A stretch of DNA of 64,000 bases from positions 1,426,001 to 1,490,000 of the forward strand of contig NBAY01000001.1 of assembly GCA_002794775.1 (NCBI GenBank), read 5' to 3'. A program made the position numbers and the translations under genes. The notes under the pieces were generated by a model that saw nothing but the letters and a program-made list of their open reading frames with translations, ran no database searches and was not told the DNA's origin. Position 1 is the stretch's first letter. Every line of letters begins with the position of its first letter. Of the stretch, positions 30,439 through 43,391 are shown one piece after another. The stretch comes from Porodaedalea pini. Lineage: Eukaryota; Basidiomycota; Agaricomycetes; Hymenochaetales; Hymenochaetaceae.

Positions 30439-32408
30439 ATGACAATGCAGGTCAGAACACTGAAAGCAACGTTAGACACCGACGACTCTACGATTGCGAA
30501 CAGTAGTTCCAATTTCGGTATGGATGGCGGAAAGCTGGAGAACGTGGAGAACGGCGGCCATACGGGAGACAACGTAGTGCAAGAGAAAGGGAAGACGATC
30601 TTGGCAGAGCTCGAGCCGGAGGACAACCCAAAGAACCTGCCGCTCCTGCGTAAGTGGATTATAGTCAGCGTCATATCCTCCGCAGCGCTCTGTACTGCAT
30701 GTACTTCATCGTTAGTGCGTTACTCTCCGCTTCATTTCTGGTTTCCGAAGTTGACCGCAGCTGCAGGCGTCTTCTGCCGAAGCAGGTGAAGCTAGCGAGT
30801 TTCATGTTTCGAAGGAAGTCGCTATCCTCGGAATCAGTCTCTTCGTTGAGGGGATGGGGATTGGTCCTCTTCTACTAGGCCCGCTTTCTGAGTTCTATGG
30901 ACGTAATCCAGTCTACCGAACATCATACTCTTTGTTCTTTATCCTTTCCTTCCCTGTCGCTTTCGCTCCGAATATTAGTATGCGAGTTTTATTTTATTTT
31001 ATTTTGCTTTCATGTTTGCTTACAATACTTTCTTCTTCGTTAGCGGTCTTCTTGATTTTCCGATTCATAACTGGCTTCGTAAGCTCGGCGTTTTTCAGCG
31101 TGGCAGGAGGAAGTTTGGACGACCTTTTCTCAGACGAGACAGTGACTACGTAAGTGAAAGCATTACTTTGTGTGAACCGCATCCTGAAGTGCGTTTAATA
31201 CGGTCCCATGGCCATCTATACCGTCACACCGTTTGCGGGACCCGTTCTCGGTCCTCTTATTTCAGGTTTCATCAACCAGAACGCAAAGTGGCGCTGGACA
31301 TACTACGTGCAAATAATCTGGACATTCGTAGAGCTTGTCGCACTGGTCGTCGTGCGTCTTACTCAGGTTTCCACTCACGTCTCGTGCTAATGAGGTTTAA
31401 CAGGTCGTACCCGAAACGTATGCACCCACTATCCTCAAGAAGAAGGCTACAAGGTAAGCAAACAATTGAAGCTCCATACCAGATAAGTACTAAACGTCTA
31501 GCATATACAGATTGCGGAAACATAAGAACATAGACGTCTATGCCCCTGCGGAACTGGAAGATAGGGGACTACTTAGCGCGATTGTCGTCAGCTGCTACAA
31601 GCCATTTGGTGAGCGTCCACAGACGCTCCTGACGAGTTGGTCGCTAATACTTCTTTAGAACTCCTCCTTTTCAACAGGATGGCGCTTCTGCTAGACTTAT
31701 GGAACGCGCTCGTTCTCGGCATCCTGTACCTCGCCTTCCAGGCGTTCCCAATCATCTTCGGTGAGAAACACGGGTTCAACTTACAGATGACAGGCTGCAG
31801 TTTTCTGGGCATCGGAATGGGCCTCCTGCTCGGCACACTCTCGCAGCCCCTTTGGAATAGGTATGCATCCAGCGTCGAACATTGGACTACTCCTCATCAA
31901 AGCCTTTAGACTCTTCAGACACGAGACGCTCAAGTACGGCGGGCATCCACCGCCAGAAATGCATTTATTAATGGGAATGCCGGGCGGGATTCTCGTTTCA
32001 CTCGGACTTTTCTGGATAGCATTTACGACGTACCGCCACGTACACTGGATCGCACCGATACTCGGATCAATACCCTTCGGGACCGGAATAACATTTGTTT
32101 TCACGGGGACGTTTACATACCTCGTCACCGCGTTTCGCCCTATCGCCGCGAGCGCGTTGGCGGGGAACACCGCGCTGCGCTGCTCGTTCGCTGCTGGCTT
32201 CCCGCTGTTTGCGGTGCAGATGTATGATCGCCTCGGCACGGTCGGTGCGACGGCGCTCCTCGCGGGGCTGACGGCGATCATGGCACCCTTGCCGTGAGTG
32301 ATCAGTCTCAATACCTCTCTGTTTACATCTGACCTCTACGCTTCCAGATTCATTTTCTACAAGTATGGCGCGCGCATACGTGCGACCTCCAAACACGCGG
32401 TGGCATAG
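30439..32408 (+). CDS. MFS transporter, DHA1 multidrug type
   Basis: Several short introns interrupt a 12-helix major facilitator protein. The N-terminal cytosolic region ends 'NPKNLPLLRKW' before helix 1. The region after the first intron reads 'EFHVSKEVAILGISLF', then 'GPLSEFYGRNPVY', the motif A loop between helices 2 and 3. Motif C-like 'TPFAGPVLGPLISG' lies in helix 5, and 'VPETYAP' starts the central loop. The last helices run to 'FIFYKYGARIR' with stop TAG at 32406. Proteins of this type export drugs or polyamines across the plasma membrane by proton antiport. Introns are near 30712-30786, 30978-31045, 31149-31203, 31365-31404 and later. Start chosen at the first ATG before the hydrophilic head. 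Confidence 0.82.
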
Positions 32409-32700
32409 AGATCAAATCGACATCATTTAACCTTCACGATACCTTCGCATTGTAACTAGTGGAACAACCTTTCTTCTTTTCTGACTTGACGTCATGTTGC
32501 ATTTACTCATAGAATTGCTAAACGGATCATCAAAAGCACTTAAAAAGTAATGATGAATATTGATGTATAAGAATCCCACAACAAGCTTGAGCTGAGTTAC
32601 AGATAGAAAGGCTCAAAAAGTCGAAACTCAACCGGAACGCATACTTCTGCTCGTCCTCCGTCAAAACCCAGATGACAGATAATTTCCTTTACCTGATGCC
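32409..32700. other. convergent intergenic gap
   Basis: The 3' flanks of the MFS gene and the SDR gene meet here. Nothing coding is seen. Confidence 0.4.
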
Positions 32701-33892
32701 TTAAACATCCTTAACCTGCTCCTCGCACCAGTTCCACAGCTCTTCTGCCGTCTTCGGGTCACGCGCATCCGCTCGACACTCCCCTACGCGTGCCCACGGA
32801 ATAAGAAATGCGCCATTTAGATCCGCTGCAGCGGGAGAGGTGCCTGCATAAAGTTGCGTAAGAGCGCCAAGCGGCACAGGGAAAAGTATCAGGTTCTGCA
32901 TATGAAAATTAATATACATGAAACCCTTGAGAGCCAAAAGGAAGAAAGCGTACGACTAGTCTTGCTTGAATTCCCATCAAATGTCGTTGCAGCTCGGTCT
33001 TAATGTTCCCCGGGTTAAGCGACGTAGAGACAATGCCTTGGTCACCATATCTCCGGGCAAGCTCTCGCGCAATTACAACGTTTCCGTACTTGCTCTGGCC
33101 ATAAAGTGCCTGGGTGCCAAGCTTCTTGCGCGCGTCAGAGTCACGTAGTGTGTCATACCGGATTCCGGGCCCATGGATCAAGTGAGCTGACGAAGAGGTC
33201 GTCACGACGCGGACGTGCTTTTCCGGCGCGGACTTGGCAGTCTCGAGCAAGACTGGTAGAAGCAGCTGTGTGAAGTAGAAGTGGCCTACGTTGGTTCGGA
33301 AGGGATGAAATGAGGCAGAATTAGAAAGGCGTTGCTAGTAAAGAAGGAAGCACACCGAGGCAGTTAGTCCCGAACTGAAGGTCGTATCCGTCAGCAGTAA
33401 GTTGGTCGACGGGCGGGACCATGACTCCTCTAAGTGAGGATTAACGACCATGAAATACGTTACCACTGCATGATACGCACCCGGAATTGAAAAGAATATG
33501 CAGTTGCGTCTCTTTGCTAGAGAGTGCTCATGAGTCAATTTCGATAAGCCGCTTTAAACTCGTATGCAAGCACACCTCATGAATTCCTCCGCAGCCTTCT
33601 TTATCGCCTTCAAGTTCGCAAGGTCCAGCTCGAGGAAGAGCGCCTCCTTCCCTGTCTCTTTCTTCAGCTCGTCTATCGCAGTCTCCGCCTTCGTCTTGCT
33701 CCTCGCCGCGATATACACCTTCGCGTTCTTCGTGAGCAGTACGCGCACGGTCTCTCGGCCAATGCCTGTGTTCCCGCCAGTGACGATGACAACCTTTCCC
33801 GTGAGGTCGGGAATGCCGTCTACGCTGAACGTAGGCTTGGGTGGCCAGCCCTGATCATAGAACATGCGCAGGTGCGTCAGTGCTTGACCCAT
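32701..33892 (-). CDS. short-chain dehydrogenase/reductase (retinol-dehydrogenase-like)
   Basis: The first exon, 33892-33576, gives '[20 protein letters not shown]', then the Rossmann motif 'TGGNTGIG' and 'AARSKTKAE'. A 36-nt exon (33516-33481) gives 'LHILFNSG', followed by 'GTNCLG', '[10 protein letters not shown]' and '[10 protein letters not shown]', and the active-site 'YGQSKYGN' (Tyr-x3-Lys). The last exon ends at 32701. The layout is that of classical NAD(P)-dependent SDRs close to fungal retinol-dehydrogenase/WWOX-like enzymes, which act on alcohol or carbonyl substrates; the actual substrate cannot be told. Introns are short and GT-AG. Confidence 0.88.
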
Positions 33893-34317
33893 GGTCGATG
33901 AAAGTTAGCGTCGCTCGATGTTTCGGTTTAGGAGAAGAGATGAATAATATCTGGTACTTGGGGTGTCTAAAGTATGGGGTGAGTTCCTGGGAGTGTTGCT
34001 GAGAAAGCTGGCTGGCAGAACGAGCGTGTAGTCGGTGACGACTCGGCGGTGGCAATGCGGCTTCAGGCACGGATGACAAATTACGCACTAGTAAATGTAT
34101 GTGAGACAGCAACATAATATATCTGCAGTACTATGCTAGTACTAGTACTAGTGAAGCTCACAATTTTACAAGGTACACAGTGTCTCAACATTAATATTGT
34201 TGATCCGATCACTCTGCCCCGACGGATCAAGAAGACAGATCACCGAGTTGTCAAACAAGAGACCGGCGACCTGGCAATACAGAAAGGTAGTACTTGGGTA
34301 TTCTTGCATTAAAGTTG
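33893..34317. other. intergenic
   Basis: No gene is seen. A small CTAGTACTAGTACTAGT repeat lies at about 34135-34151. Confidence 0.4.
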
Positions 34318-34430
34318 CAGCTCTAGACAATCCAAAGCGACACCCTGAGTCTTCTAAGGATAATGCGACGTGCCATAAATAGCGTGGGGAACGCACAGAT
34401 AACCTATCATGGAATGACAACTCGAGACTG
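34318..34430 (-). pseudogene. relic of the last exon of an MFS paralogue
   Basis: Read on the minus strand, this encodes 'VICAFP', a short stretch, and 'RRIILRR.RVSLWIV' then stop. It matches the last exon of the transporter just beside it ('VICVFGLML', 'CRIILGRRKGSFWII', stop) and keeps the same splice-acceptor context. No other exon of a second transporter is found nearby. It is probably what remains of a tandem duplicate. Confidence 0.6.
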
Positions 34431-34669
34431 ACTTACAGAGCGAGACAAAATAATACCTGCAACCCAGTCAAGCAGGAAATGCGTTCAGATATCCGAGTCC
34501 GAGTCACTAAAGTCGTTTCACTGGTAAGCGGGACGCAGCGCTGTAAGCTCGCTAAGATACTCGCTTGGGTCCAGTCTGTCGAAGATTGTAACTGCAGGAT
34601 AAGTGCAGGTGTTCGACGCTTCCTTCCCTATATGGCGTTTCAACTCAGAACTACATCATTTCAGCATCT

Positions 34670-36920
34670 CTAGATAATCCAAAATGATCCCTTGCGTCTT
34701 CCAAGGATTATACGACAAGCCGTGAACAGCATGAGTCCGAACACACAGATAACCTACCAAAAAATGTCAGTTCACGACAGACGTCGCTTTTCAGACGGAT
34801 TGAGCTGGCGTTGAATACTTACACCGCTGAAAACAATCGGTCGCCACCAGATGAAATTAGACGTGAGAAGGGCGCCTGCAATCGGTGTTCCTAGAAAATC
34901 AATCATAAGCGATATTGTCTCGCTCCGAAACTGCATGCAGAGTGTAGCGAACCAGTCAGACTACCCAGCCCTGTTTGAATGGAAATTTTAGTAGGTACTT
35001 AGATCTACCGAATAATGGAACGCCAGAATTTACCAGTAATTGCAAAGCACATTCCCATCCTAGCTCTTAAGAACAAAGTAAATCATAATTAAGAAATGCA
35101 GAAAGCGGCTGGCGTACCCTAGCTCTGCAGGGCTTTCCGCCAACAGAGCAAGCATTGGGCTCATCAAAGTGACGACTAGCCAACAATCAAACAGCCGAGC
35201 ACATCAGAAAGAAGGAAGCACTCACATGCCCCAGAGAAGAATCCGTACAATGCCGCAAAAGCTGCGACCCCAGCGACGGTACGCACCGCGAGCATGCAGA
35301 ACATTAATATTGTCGCACTTGCAGTCGAGAACACGAACATGTTCGCGACACCGAGCGAGCGCGCGAAGAAGCCTGGGACGAGCCGCCCGAAAAACGAGAC
35401 GCCGTTGAGGATGGAGAGCTGTTTCATTTCGTGTGCTCAGAGATTGATACATTTTATTATGATCTTTGTGTGAAAGAAGCGACGCACAGAGTAAAAGGCG
35501 AAAGTAGAGTCGAGGCCGCGCTTGATAGCATCGAGTTGCAGATAGAAACTCGGGAAGAAGAATACCATTTCGTACAAGGTCATTCTGCAACGGAGAAAGT
35601 TTATTCTTTACCATGTAAGATGCCTTGTTGAATCGCAGACTGCTTACCCAAAAATGAAATAAACATAAGGCCAGTCTGACGCAAACTTCTCGACCATCGG
35701 CCTGAGCTTCATCGACCTCCTCTCATGCGCGTCCTTCTCCCTGTCCTCCTCACTCACTCCATCCGCCTCCTTCTTGGGGTACCTCGTACGCATCAGCAGT
35801 ACAGCGATGACCTGCAATCCCGCGACAAGTCCCGCACTTGCACGTGTACCTCTTGCAAACGCTCTCTGCATCTCTCCAGGCCATCACCGTCCTTCTGGTG
35901 AAACAGTGAGTTGAGCAGAATAGGGTGCACGAGTCCGCCGATCGAGGACCCAGCGACGGCAATTCCCATTACGCGTGCACGGGCGTGTGGCTCACGAAAA
36001 TGCTGTGCGAGAACAGCGAGTGAAGGGGTGTACGAGAGGCCCGCACCGAGCCCGACACCGAGAGCCTGTGCAAGGAAGACCTATAAGGAGAAACAGGATT
36101 TAATTGGCTTGCAAAGGACAGAACGACGTTCTTCTCCCACTTGAAGGTATTGTTCTTGTTTCGCTAACGAGAGCATGAAAAGGCTTAGGACGAGGAGAAC
36201 AGAGCCGGAAATCACAAGGTGATAACTAAGACCAAGGAAATGTCAGACTCCAGATCACATTTCGATAGCTAGAAATCTCGTGACTGACCAGTAACCTTTG
36301 TCAAACAGACGACCAGTGAACAAACCCATAGTCAACATCAGGAACGTCTGAGTACTGCCAATCCAGCTTTAAATCCAGTGGTAATAAATATTAGATGATT
36401 TGACGTAGTAAAGGAAGATCATACGTACCTGATCTGCGACGACGTGCTAGTAGTCAGAAATTCGCGGACATAAAAGTCTGAAAACATACTTGCTTTCAGT
36501 ATCACTGGGTTAGCCATGGGGAACAGTGTGAGACACCGACCTTGGTAGACACCAAAAGCGTTTGCGTAGCTGTGCGGAAGAAATCGACAGTCAATACGCT
36601 ACTTTGCAGAGACGCATCAAAATGAGGAAACTCACCCAAAGCCAGTCGATTGAATGATGAACCTAAATTGAATGCTGTTAGTCTCCATACGATAATAATC
36701 CATTGGGGTTCAAAACTTACACAGAAATGACCGTCGCCCATGCCCAGAAGCCTCCGTCGTTCGGGACTTCATCCTTTAAGCCGTTGTGCCGAACTTCAGG
36801 AAGATGAATGTGTACATCCGACATCCTTCCGTCCCTATCCTCCTGGCCGTCAAGTGACAGATTCGAAAGCTCAATAGGCACAGAGATACTCTCTGGGTCG
36901 GAAGTCTTCCCTCTTTCCAT
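34670..36920 (-). CDS. MFS transporter, monocarboxylate (MCH) type
   Basis: The ATG at 36920 starts a hydrophilic head ending in 'NDGGFWAWATVIS', the 'P/N-DGG.GW' signature at helix 1 of fungal monocarboxylate-porter-like MFS proteins. Many short introns follow. Recognisable parts are 'QTFLMLTMGLFTGRLFDKG', 'GLGAGLSYTPSLAVL' (helix 4), 'ARARVMGIAVAGSSIGG', a charged central loop with 'YPKKEADG', 'GVSFFGRLVPGFFA' and 'GSLTGTPIAGALL', and the tail 'GRRKGSFWII'. The stop is at 34672-34670. The family carries monocarboxylates or riboflavin, or has unknown cargo; the cargo here is not predictable. A longer start at 36992 is possible but is not needed. Confidence 0.82.
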
Positions 36921-39021
36921 CGCGTAAAGGAGGGTCAATAGCTGCACTAATGACTTATCAGCGAGAAATACACGCAGGCGGACAAACGACACGCGTACTT
37001 GTCTTTAAATGCTGAGAGAAACGAAGTTGTACACAGGTGCTGTAGGGAGGTCGATCTTAAGCTGGCTGCCCTCTAGGCAGGCGTAAAGTAGCCCCCCACA
37101 TGCGGCCGCGCGGAGGTCCGCATGCCCTCAGGAAATTTCCACTAGAAGACGCAATGGCACAAGTATGACTCGTTATGAGCTATAGGAAGCCCGCAATTAC
37201 GAATCAATCCATCGACTTACGTGCAGAAGGCCAAAGGAAATGACGAAGTGCTTTATGTGGCCTATCAATTACAATTCTTTGAGCCCCTTTACTCAATATC
37301 GCTGGCGGGTTTTGCAGTTGTGTTACTGGATCGGCTGGATCTTATAGCTCGAAGTCGTCTGTATGACTATGAGGGCGTCGCAGTCCCGGCATCCCCACAT
37401 GGCCGTATTCATGTTGAGATCCGTGGCCCGAAAATCGCCGATTGGTTTTAGCGGCCATTCCAGCAACTGGAGAAACGGCCAGGCTAGGCGTCTCCGATGC
37501 TATTCAACAACTGGAATGAAATGTAAATAACATCGATATTACCGTCTCTAAGGTCGCCAACTGTCGAGTATTAGTAGCAAACAGAGTAAAACTCTAACGA
37601 GCGGATAAACTTGAACAGCATTTCATTCCTTCCTCGTGAGCGATGAGAGATATAGGTTTCACTACATTCGATCACTTTCCTGTATAGAGTTCAGCATTTG
37701 AGTGGAAATAGAGCGTTCTCAGTCGGAGTCCTGAGCGTCAAATTGAAGGAGGCCGATGAGAAAAGCAGCTAAATAAACTAATAGTCCGTAACAGGCAGTT
37801 CGGTCGCGCCGATCTTTATATGCTCTTCAGAGTCTTCTCTCCAACACCGACGCGCCTCTGCAAGCCAGTACAAGTCACATTCTTGCTCGTCGCCTAGGTG
37901 CACCAGTGCGTCATTCACGAGCTGCAGGAACGGTGCATATCAATGTCTCTCTGGTTTAAAAGAAATGAAGATGAGGATGAGTTTTCAGATAACCGAGTTC
38001 GAGTCGCTGGAGCTGTTTCTGGTGATCCTGACACTGCCGCAAGTACGCTAAGATATCCGCCTCCACCAAGCCCTAGCCCCTACAATGCAATAGTATTCGA
38101 GAGCAACGCCTTTATGCACCGTCCGCCACCTTACTGGGATACGCGTCTTGGTGCTACTTCTGTCTGACATTCTCAATGCGTTGTGCGGAAGGCCAATACC
38201 CGCTCTCCGAACACTCAGAATCATAATGAAACTCCACGTACCTGACGTTTAGGAGACCGTTACTACTGTTCGCCTTGCCTCAATCCACCTCCGATGAACA
38301 GCAGGTGCGCTGCATTCGTGTCTCGGCGCTCGGACATAGATCGGTTCAATGACGTCCAGTCAATTCGTCCCATAACCTTAGACTCAGTGCTATCTATCGT
38401 CTATCCATCTTCATCCTAACTTCTCTAACTTCACTCCGAAGTGCTCCTCTCTATTGATGCCAAGATATAGTTCCTCGAAGGGTGCGCGTTCTTCCGCATT
38501 CGCTTTTCCATGAGTTTGTGTCTAGCGCGGCGACCATGGCGGACGGCGAATTCTTCTTGCGCCAGGAGAATATCATGATCTGCAACATAATTTCAAGCGT
38601 ATGCACGACTTCGGAAATACAAGCTTCTGATGACCTGACCGACACATCACTCACTTTCGGATGGCGTATCTCTTTCTTTTCACGTCCTTTCCTGTTGGTG
38701 CGAATATAGTTTAAAAGCTTCACGTCGTTGACGACTCATTTTCCGGCTTATTTCAAGTTGCTACTCTCGTTTGTTGGTCCATATGGTCTATGGGTCTCAA
38801 TCAAGTTTCAACTTTTCTTTTCTTCAGTAGGTAGATCTCTGCAGTCGCCCTAAACCAAGCATTTTTCCAATACTATAAGAACCTTTCTTAGACTGTTAGC
38901 AAAAAAATATAAACAGGTCTCTCCAATAGTTAGCTCATAGATCGAGTTGAGATTTTTTTTGGAATAGAACCGGAAAAGGAAATCTGTACCTTCACTGCAG
39001 ATCACGTGCACTAACAATCCC
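36921..39021. other. long region without a supported gene
   Basis: Open frames at 37221-37451 and 37898-38167 lack domains and splice partners. About 80 bp near 37985-38065 resembles 34479-34570, so a dispersed or decayed duplicate may be present. The end of the stretch is A/T-rich and leads into the hAT MITE. Confidence 0.4.
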
Positions 39022-39029
39022 CTGTATGA

Positions 39030-39767
39030 TAGGGACTACAGCGGTATCCGTCCGCACTTATCCGCATCCGCACCGCGGATGGGCTATCCGCGGATGAAAT
39101 TCCCACGGATACCACGGTTTTTGCGGATGAACCGCGACACTCTGCCAATGTTCGATCCCTGCTCAGGCAACAAATTTTGAGAGTAATAAAAGTCATTCAC
39201 AATGTTCATTTTTGCCAATTCATAGTCAGACTGAATAATTAAAACACACAATGTGACCATTAACTGTTTACTATTAATTCTAAAGGATGAATTAGGTATG
39301 AAAGATAAATGTACATGGAAATGATAAAAGAGGTATGAGAAAATTTACCACAGAGGTGTGAGCATGAGACTTCTGTGTTCTGAATGTATACCATCACATT
39401 ACTGTGCCACATAAAAGGTAACTTGGTGACAGTGGAACATGGGAGTTGAAGGACCTGGTGTGACAGGCACTGTGGGATAGAAAACCCCCTTTATATGAGT
39501 GTTGAAAGGGCATGAAGGAGATGTTTGAAACATAGAATATAAATTTATAACAGGGTAGATATATCCTTTGATGATTATGAGATGAAAATATTAATGCTAA
39601 GGAGTGTGGACAGTGAGTGATACTGTGACACAGCATAATGCACAAAGTGACGCGCCCATCCGCAAAAACCGTGGTATCCGTGGGAATTTCATCCGCGGAT
39701 GTGGCATCCGTGGGAACGTCCATCCGCGGTGCGGTGCCGCGGATAGGGCCATCCACTGTAGTCCCTA
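39030..39767. mobile_element. second hAT-type MITE (738 bp)
   Basis: The terminal inverted repeat TAGGGACTACAG (39030-39041) is matched by CTGTAGTCCCTA (39756-39767). The 8-bp duplication CTGTATGA is at 39022-39029 and 39768-39775. Near both ends there are many copies of the palindrome ATCCGCGGAT, as in other hAT elements with clustered sub-terminal sites. The middle is A/T-rich with no transposase frame. It lies about 110 bp upstream of the F-box gene's start codon. Confidence 0.92.
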
Positions 39768-39883
39768 CTGTATGACGACGTCCCGGTCATTGGAAGCACT
39801 ACCTTTCACCGCCACTTCGCCGACATTTTTTACTTTCAAGCTGCCCAAGAATCGCTGGACTGATCAGACTTCAAACGTTCACC

Positions 39884-41993
39884 ATGGCTCTGAAGCTTGA
39901 AGAATTGCCAGTTGAAGCCATTGCGCGTATCTTCAGCTTTCTCGATTTCAAGGACCTCATCTCGGTCTCGCGTCTCAACCACTTCTTCCGCGATGTTTAT
40001 GAGAACTTCCCGGAACTCCAGTACTCCTTCGCGCTGCAGGTGTCCGGTATGGCTGACGCAGACCCTTCGCTCGACATACGGTATAAGCTGGAGGAGCTTG
40101 AACGACGGGAGCGCGCTTGGAGAGCACTTGACCTGTCACGCAAGGTGACGGTCAAGGTACTGCATCGGACTTCACACATATACGATTTGTCCGGAGGCGT
40201 ATACCTTTTGGGAGATTGCAAGAACTCCTTGATCTCGCGTGACACGCACTCATTGCGGTTCTTTGACCTCTCTTCGTGCGCATCCGGTCCGGCAATTCGG
40301 GAAGAGGCATGGCCCGAGATGAAGGTTGAAACGAACATTGTCGACATTGGATTTGGTCTGAACGAGTTTGACCTCGTCGCGGTGGTCGGAATCAAGTACG
40401 GGTAGGTGTGTTTGTAATGGTGTTGAGCATTGCGGTTTACGGCTTTTCACAGGCAAGAAGGGGAACAAAGCTCTATCGTCCTTTCCCTCCGAGAACTATC
40501 TACTGGTTCTCCGCATCCTCTCGCTCAGAATCCAGATATACTTGTTGATCCGATCGATGGTGATCAAGGAAAACTGTCTATCATGTTGGAGATTGTTGGC
40601 CCACGTCTGCTACTGCTCTTAACTTGGCATCGGGGGGTACAAAGAGTTGAGCGGCAGGTGCAAGATAAACTGCTCCTTTTCAACTGGTGGGAAGGTACGA
40701 AGGTCATGGTATGTTGAATCGTTCAAGGCCCATCTTAAATCATCTGCTTGTCCCCGTGATGATTTAGTCCTGCGACATTTCTGATTTTCATGAATGTGTA
40801 GACAGAATCTGCTCCGCAATTGACATGGAACGGCTTCGTCTTCCTCTCTCCAGACCTCATTCTGCTACCAGACTGCGAGCGTGGCCTGGAGATTGTACGC
40901 CTACCAGATGTCACGAGCGGGTATTCGCCTAAGGGCTTCGAGCGAGTCCTCACGCTTTCACTGCCCGCGCTCCAGCCCTTATGCAAAGTCGGTGCGATTC
41001 AATGCCGAGCGGAGCCCAACCCGGCCAGCGCACTTCACCCGAGTATGCATGAAGGGAGGTCCGGGTACGCAGCGCGCATGCGCGCAAGGAAACGCTCGCC
41101 GGTTGTGCCAGACCCAGAGAAGGCGATCGTCTTACTGCAAATGTATTACCGCGAGTTCAACAACGAGCCGCACGATATCCTTATGGGCCAGTGGGGCGTG
41201 CTGCGACATAACGTCTCCCTCGTCGTACACCGCGAGTCATTGCTCGAGCTCGTGGCCATGTTCTCGAATAAAGCTCATCTGTCTGGAGGCAATGTTCCAA
41301 ACGAAGGCGAGAGCATGGAAGGGGAGGTAGTAGCGCCAACAGTGCCCTGGGCACAGTGGGGGCCGCACGCACGCTGGCAGGCAGATGACACGCATGTATC
41401 GAACTGGATTACAACTACTGCTGGACAACGGTACGTCGGGATAGATGAGGACGGCCATATCGTCGTCAAGGACTTCAACCTGCAGACTGTGCGTCGCGCG
41501 CGTGCCGCTGCCGCTGCATTAGTAGCCACTGATACCGACGTGTCCTCTACCACCGGTGTCGCTGCTTCCAGCGCCCGCTCCGGATACCGCTTCCGTTTCA
41601 GCTCCGATTCCGAGTCTGATTCCGACTCAGGATCAGACGGAAACGACGCCATCAGCGAGGAAACCAGTGCTAGTGGAGACCCAACATGGTGGTCTGTGCG
41701 CGTCATCGAGGGGTACAATGAGATCGAGGACATCGAGCTGCGCCAGCTGTTCAGCGAAGAGTGCAAGTGGCCACTGCCCTGCGTCGAGTACATCTCGCGG
41801 CGGAGGTTTCAGCATCACGGGCTCTTGATGGATGAGGAGCGTATTATTGGGCTTCGAGTGCGTTTTTGTTTATCTTGCTTTTATGGTGCTTTCTAGTTTT
41901 ATGCGGAAGATGATACTGACGGCGCTCCTATTGCAATTATAGCATGACGAGAACTCGGGTGCAGTGATGGAATTTGATGTCTTTACGCTCTAA
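39884..41993 (+). CDS. F-box protein
   Basis: The ATG at 39884 opens an F-box (residues about 4-45, 'LEELPVEAIARIFSFLDFKDLISVSRLNHFFRDV'-like order of helices), which in known proteins links a substrate to the SCF ubiquitin ligase through Skp1. The body is a long uncharacterised region with 'DLSGGVYLLGD', 'LLLFNWWEG', 'FVFLSPDLILL' and 'VSLVVHRESLLELV', which may form a beta-propeller-like repeat. A Ser/Asp-rich stretch and a closing 'GLLMDEERIIGLR' follow. A last small exon after an intron near 41859-41942 encodes 'VMEFDVFTL' and the stop at 41991. Introns also lie near 40403-40452 and 40709-40800. It has a decayed paralogue 1.4 kb downstream. Confidence 0.75.
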
Positions 41994-43391
41994 AATTAGC
42001 TTCGTGGATGCTGAAGGCTCGGACGCAGCTAAATTCAATGTAAGTGTAGACATTGGACGCAAAATGTACAGTAATAAGTTGGATCCTTCTTGTCCATAAT
42101 GAATTGATAAATAAATAAAAACGAAAACCACTGCATTTACAACATATTTACAAGATGGCTCCCAGCAAAGCCAAATGAAGTGAGGGGATTACAGTGGAGG
42201 AAACACAATCAAGACCGAAAATACAAGAAAGGGAGAGAAGAGAGCCCTTAAACCGAGCTACTCAAGTATAGCAACTGGCACTTCAGCCTCGCCTCAGTAA
42301 ACTCGTAGTTATGCTGCACGCTGCCACGCAGTTAGGGTTCTCAGCGGAATTCGACGCGCTGCCGTCGAGAAAGAGTGGCCCGCGTGCTTCCGAATCCACC
42401 ATCTGCGGCGACTGCGGCAAGTACTGCGAGCGTTGATGACGCAGATGGCAAGGACGAAACGCGTCGTCAGCTTCGTCTCGTTCACGTTCACGTTCAAAAT
42501 GTAAGCGAGGCTTGGCTCAAGTGCAGAAAATGGCAGCACAATTCTAATCTGAGGTCGTTCTTCCAGTCGTAGAAAGATGTGCTCACCAATTGGACGCTCA
42601 TTGGTTCCTTCGACTGGACGATCACAGGCTCTGACTCTTGCAGAGGAACGCGCATCACAATAAATACTCATGACTCCTTGACAGTCTTGTATATTGTCTT
42701 CGTGGCATTTGGTTACATCCTAGCCGTCATGCACAAGGGTGAGGTGCGTCTGCTTGTTGGTTAGACTGCGACTGATGAGCCTCGAGAGAATTGCGTATCT
42801 CAGCTGTGAGCCATGGCCAGCCTCCTTCTCCTTCGCATTCTCCACAACAAATTCTTTCAAGCTCGCCACCCTAATACTATGAAGGCCATGGAGTAGGGTA
42901 AGGCATTTGGCCTTCTATCGCGCTATTTCATGCTGGAATAAAATCATGTTGAGTGCTATAGGTCGCGAAAGGTTGGACTTATAATATTTCCGCAGCACAG
43001 ACTTCGTTGTATGAAGCATCAAGAAGCTGAAACCGATGGCGCGGTGCTCTTCGATAAAGCGTGTTTTGTGCTGAAGCAGCAAGTGAATTGGGCGTTGCGG
43101 ACATTCAAAAATTGACACGTAAAACGCGCTCACTGAACGCGCCTGTCGCTTTCATTAATATTACTGTCGTCCACCACACCTCGGGAAAATAGTCCACGTC
43201 TTCAAAATCTGGTTCTCATTCTTAGCTGTCCTGTGAGTACCATTGCAGCTTTTTATTTAGATTGGCTTACTAAAATTTAGATTGGCTTACTAAATGACTT
43301 ATGCCTTTTGGTAATGCGGTTGTCTTTCACCAAAGTCGCGTTGCTTCACTTGCATCCATACTGTCACTTCATCCCTCTATAACCTATCACC
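41994..43391. other. intergenic between F-box paralogues
   Basis: Nothing I can support is coded on either strand. The missing F-box exon of the second paralogue was looked for here and not found. Confidence 0.4.

Noticed and set aside
37985..38010. GTTCGAGTC-like B box suggesting a tRNA
   Set aside because: No A box, no acceptor stem and no anticodon arm; I found no convincing tRNA in the window.
42309..42764. Open frames on both strands between the F-box genes
   Set aside because: No splice-consistent model and no recognisable motif.
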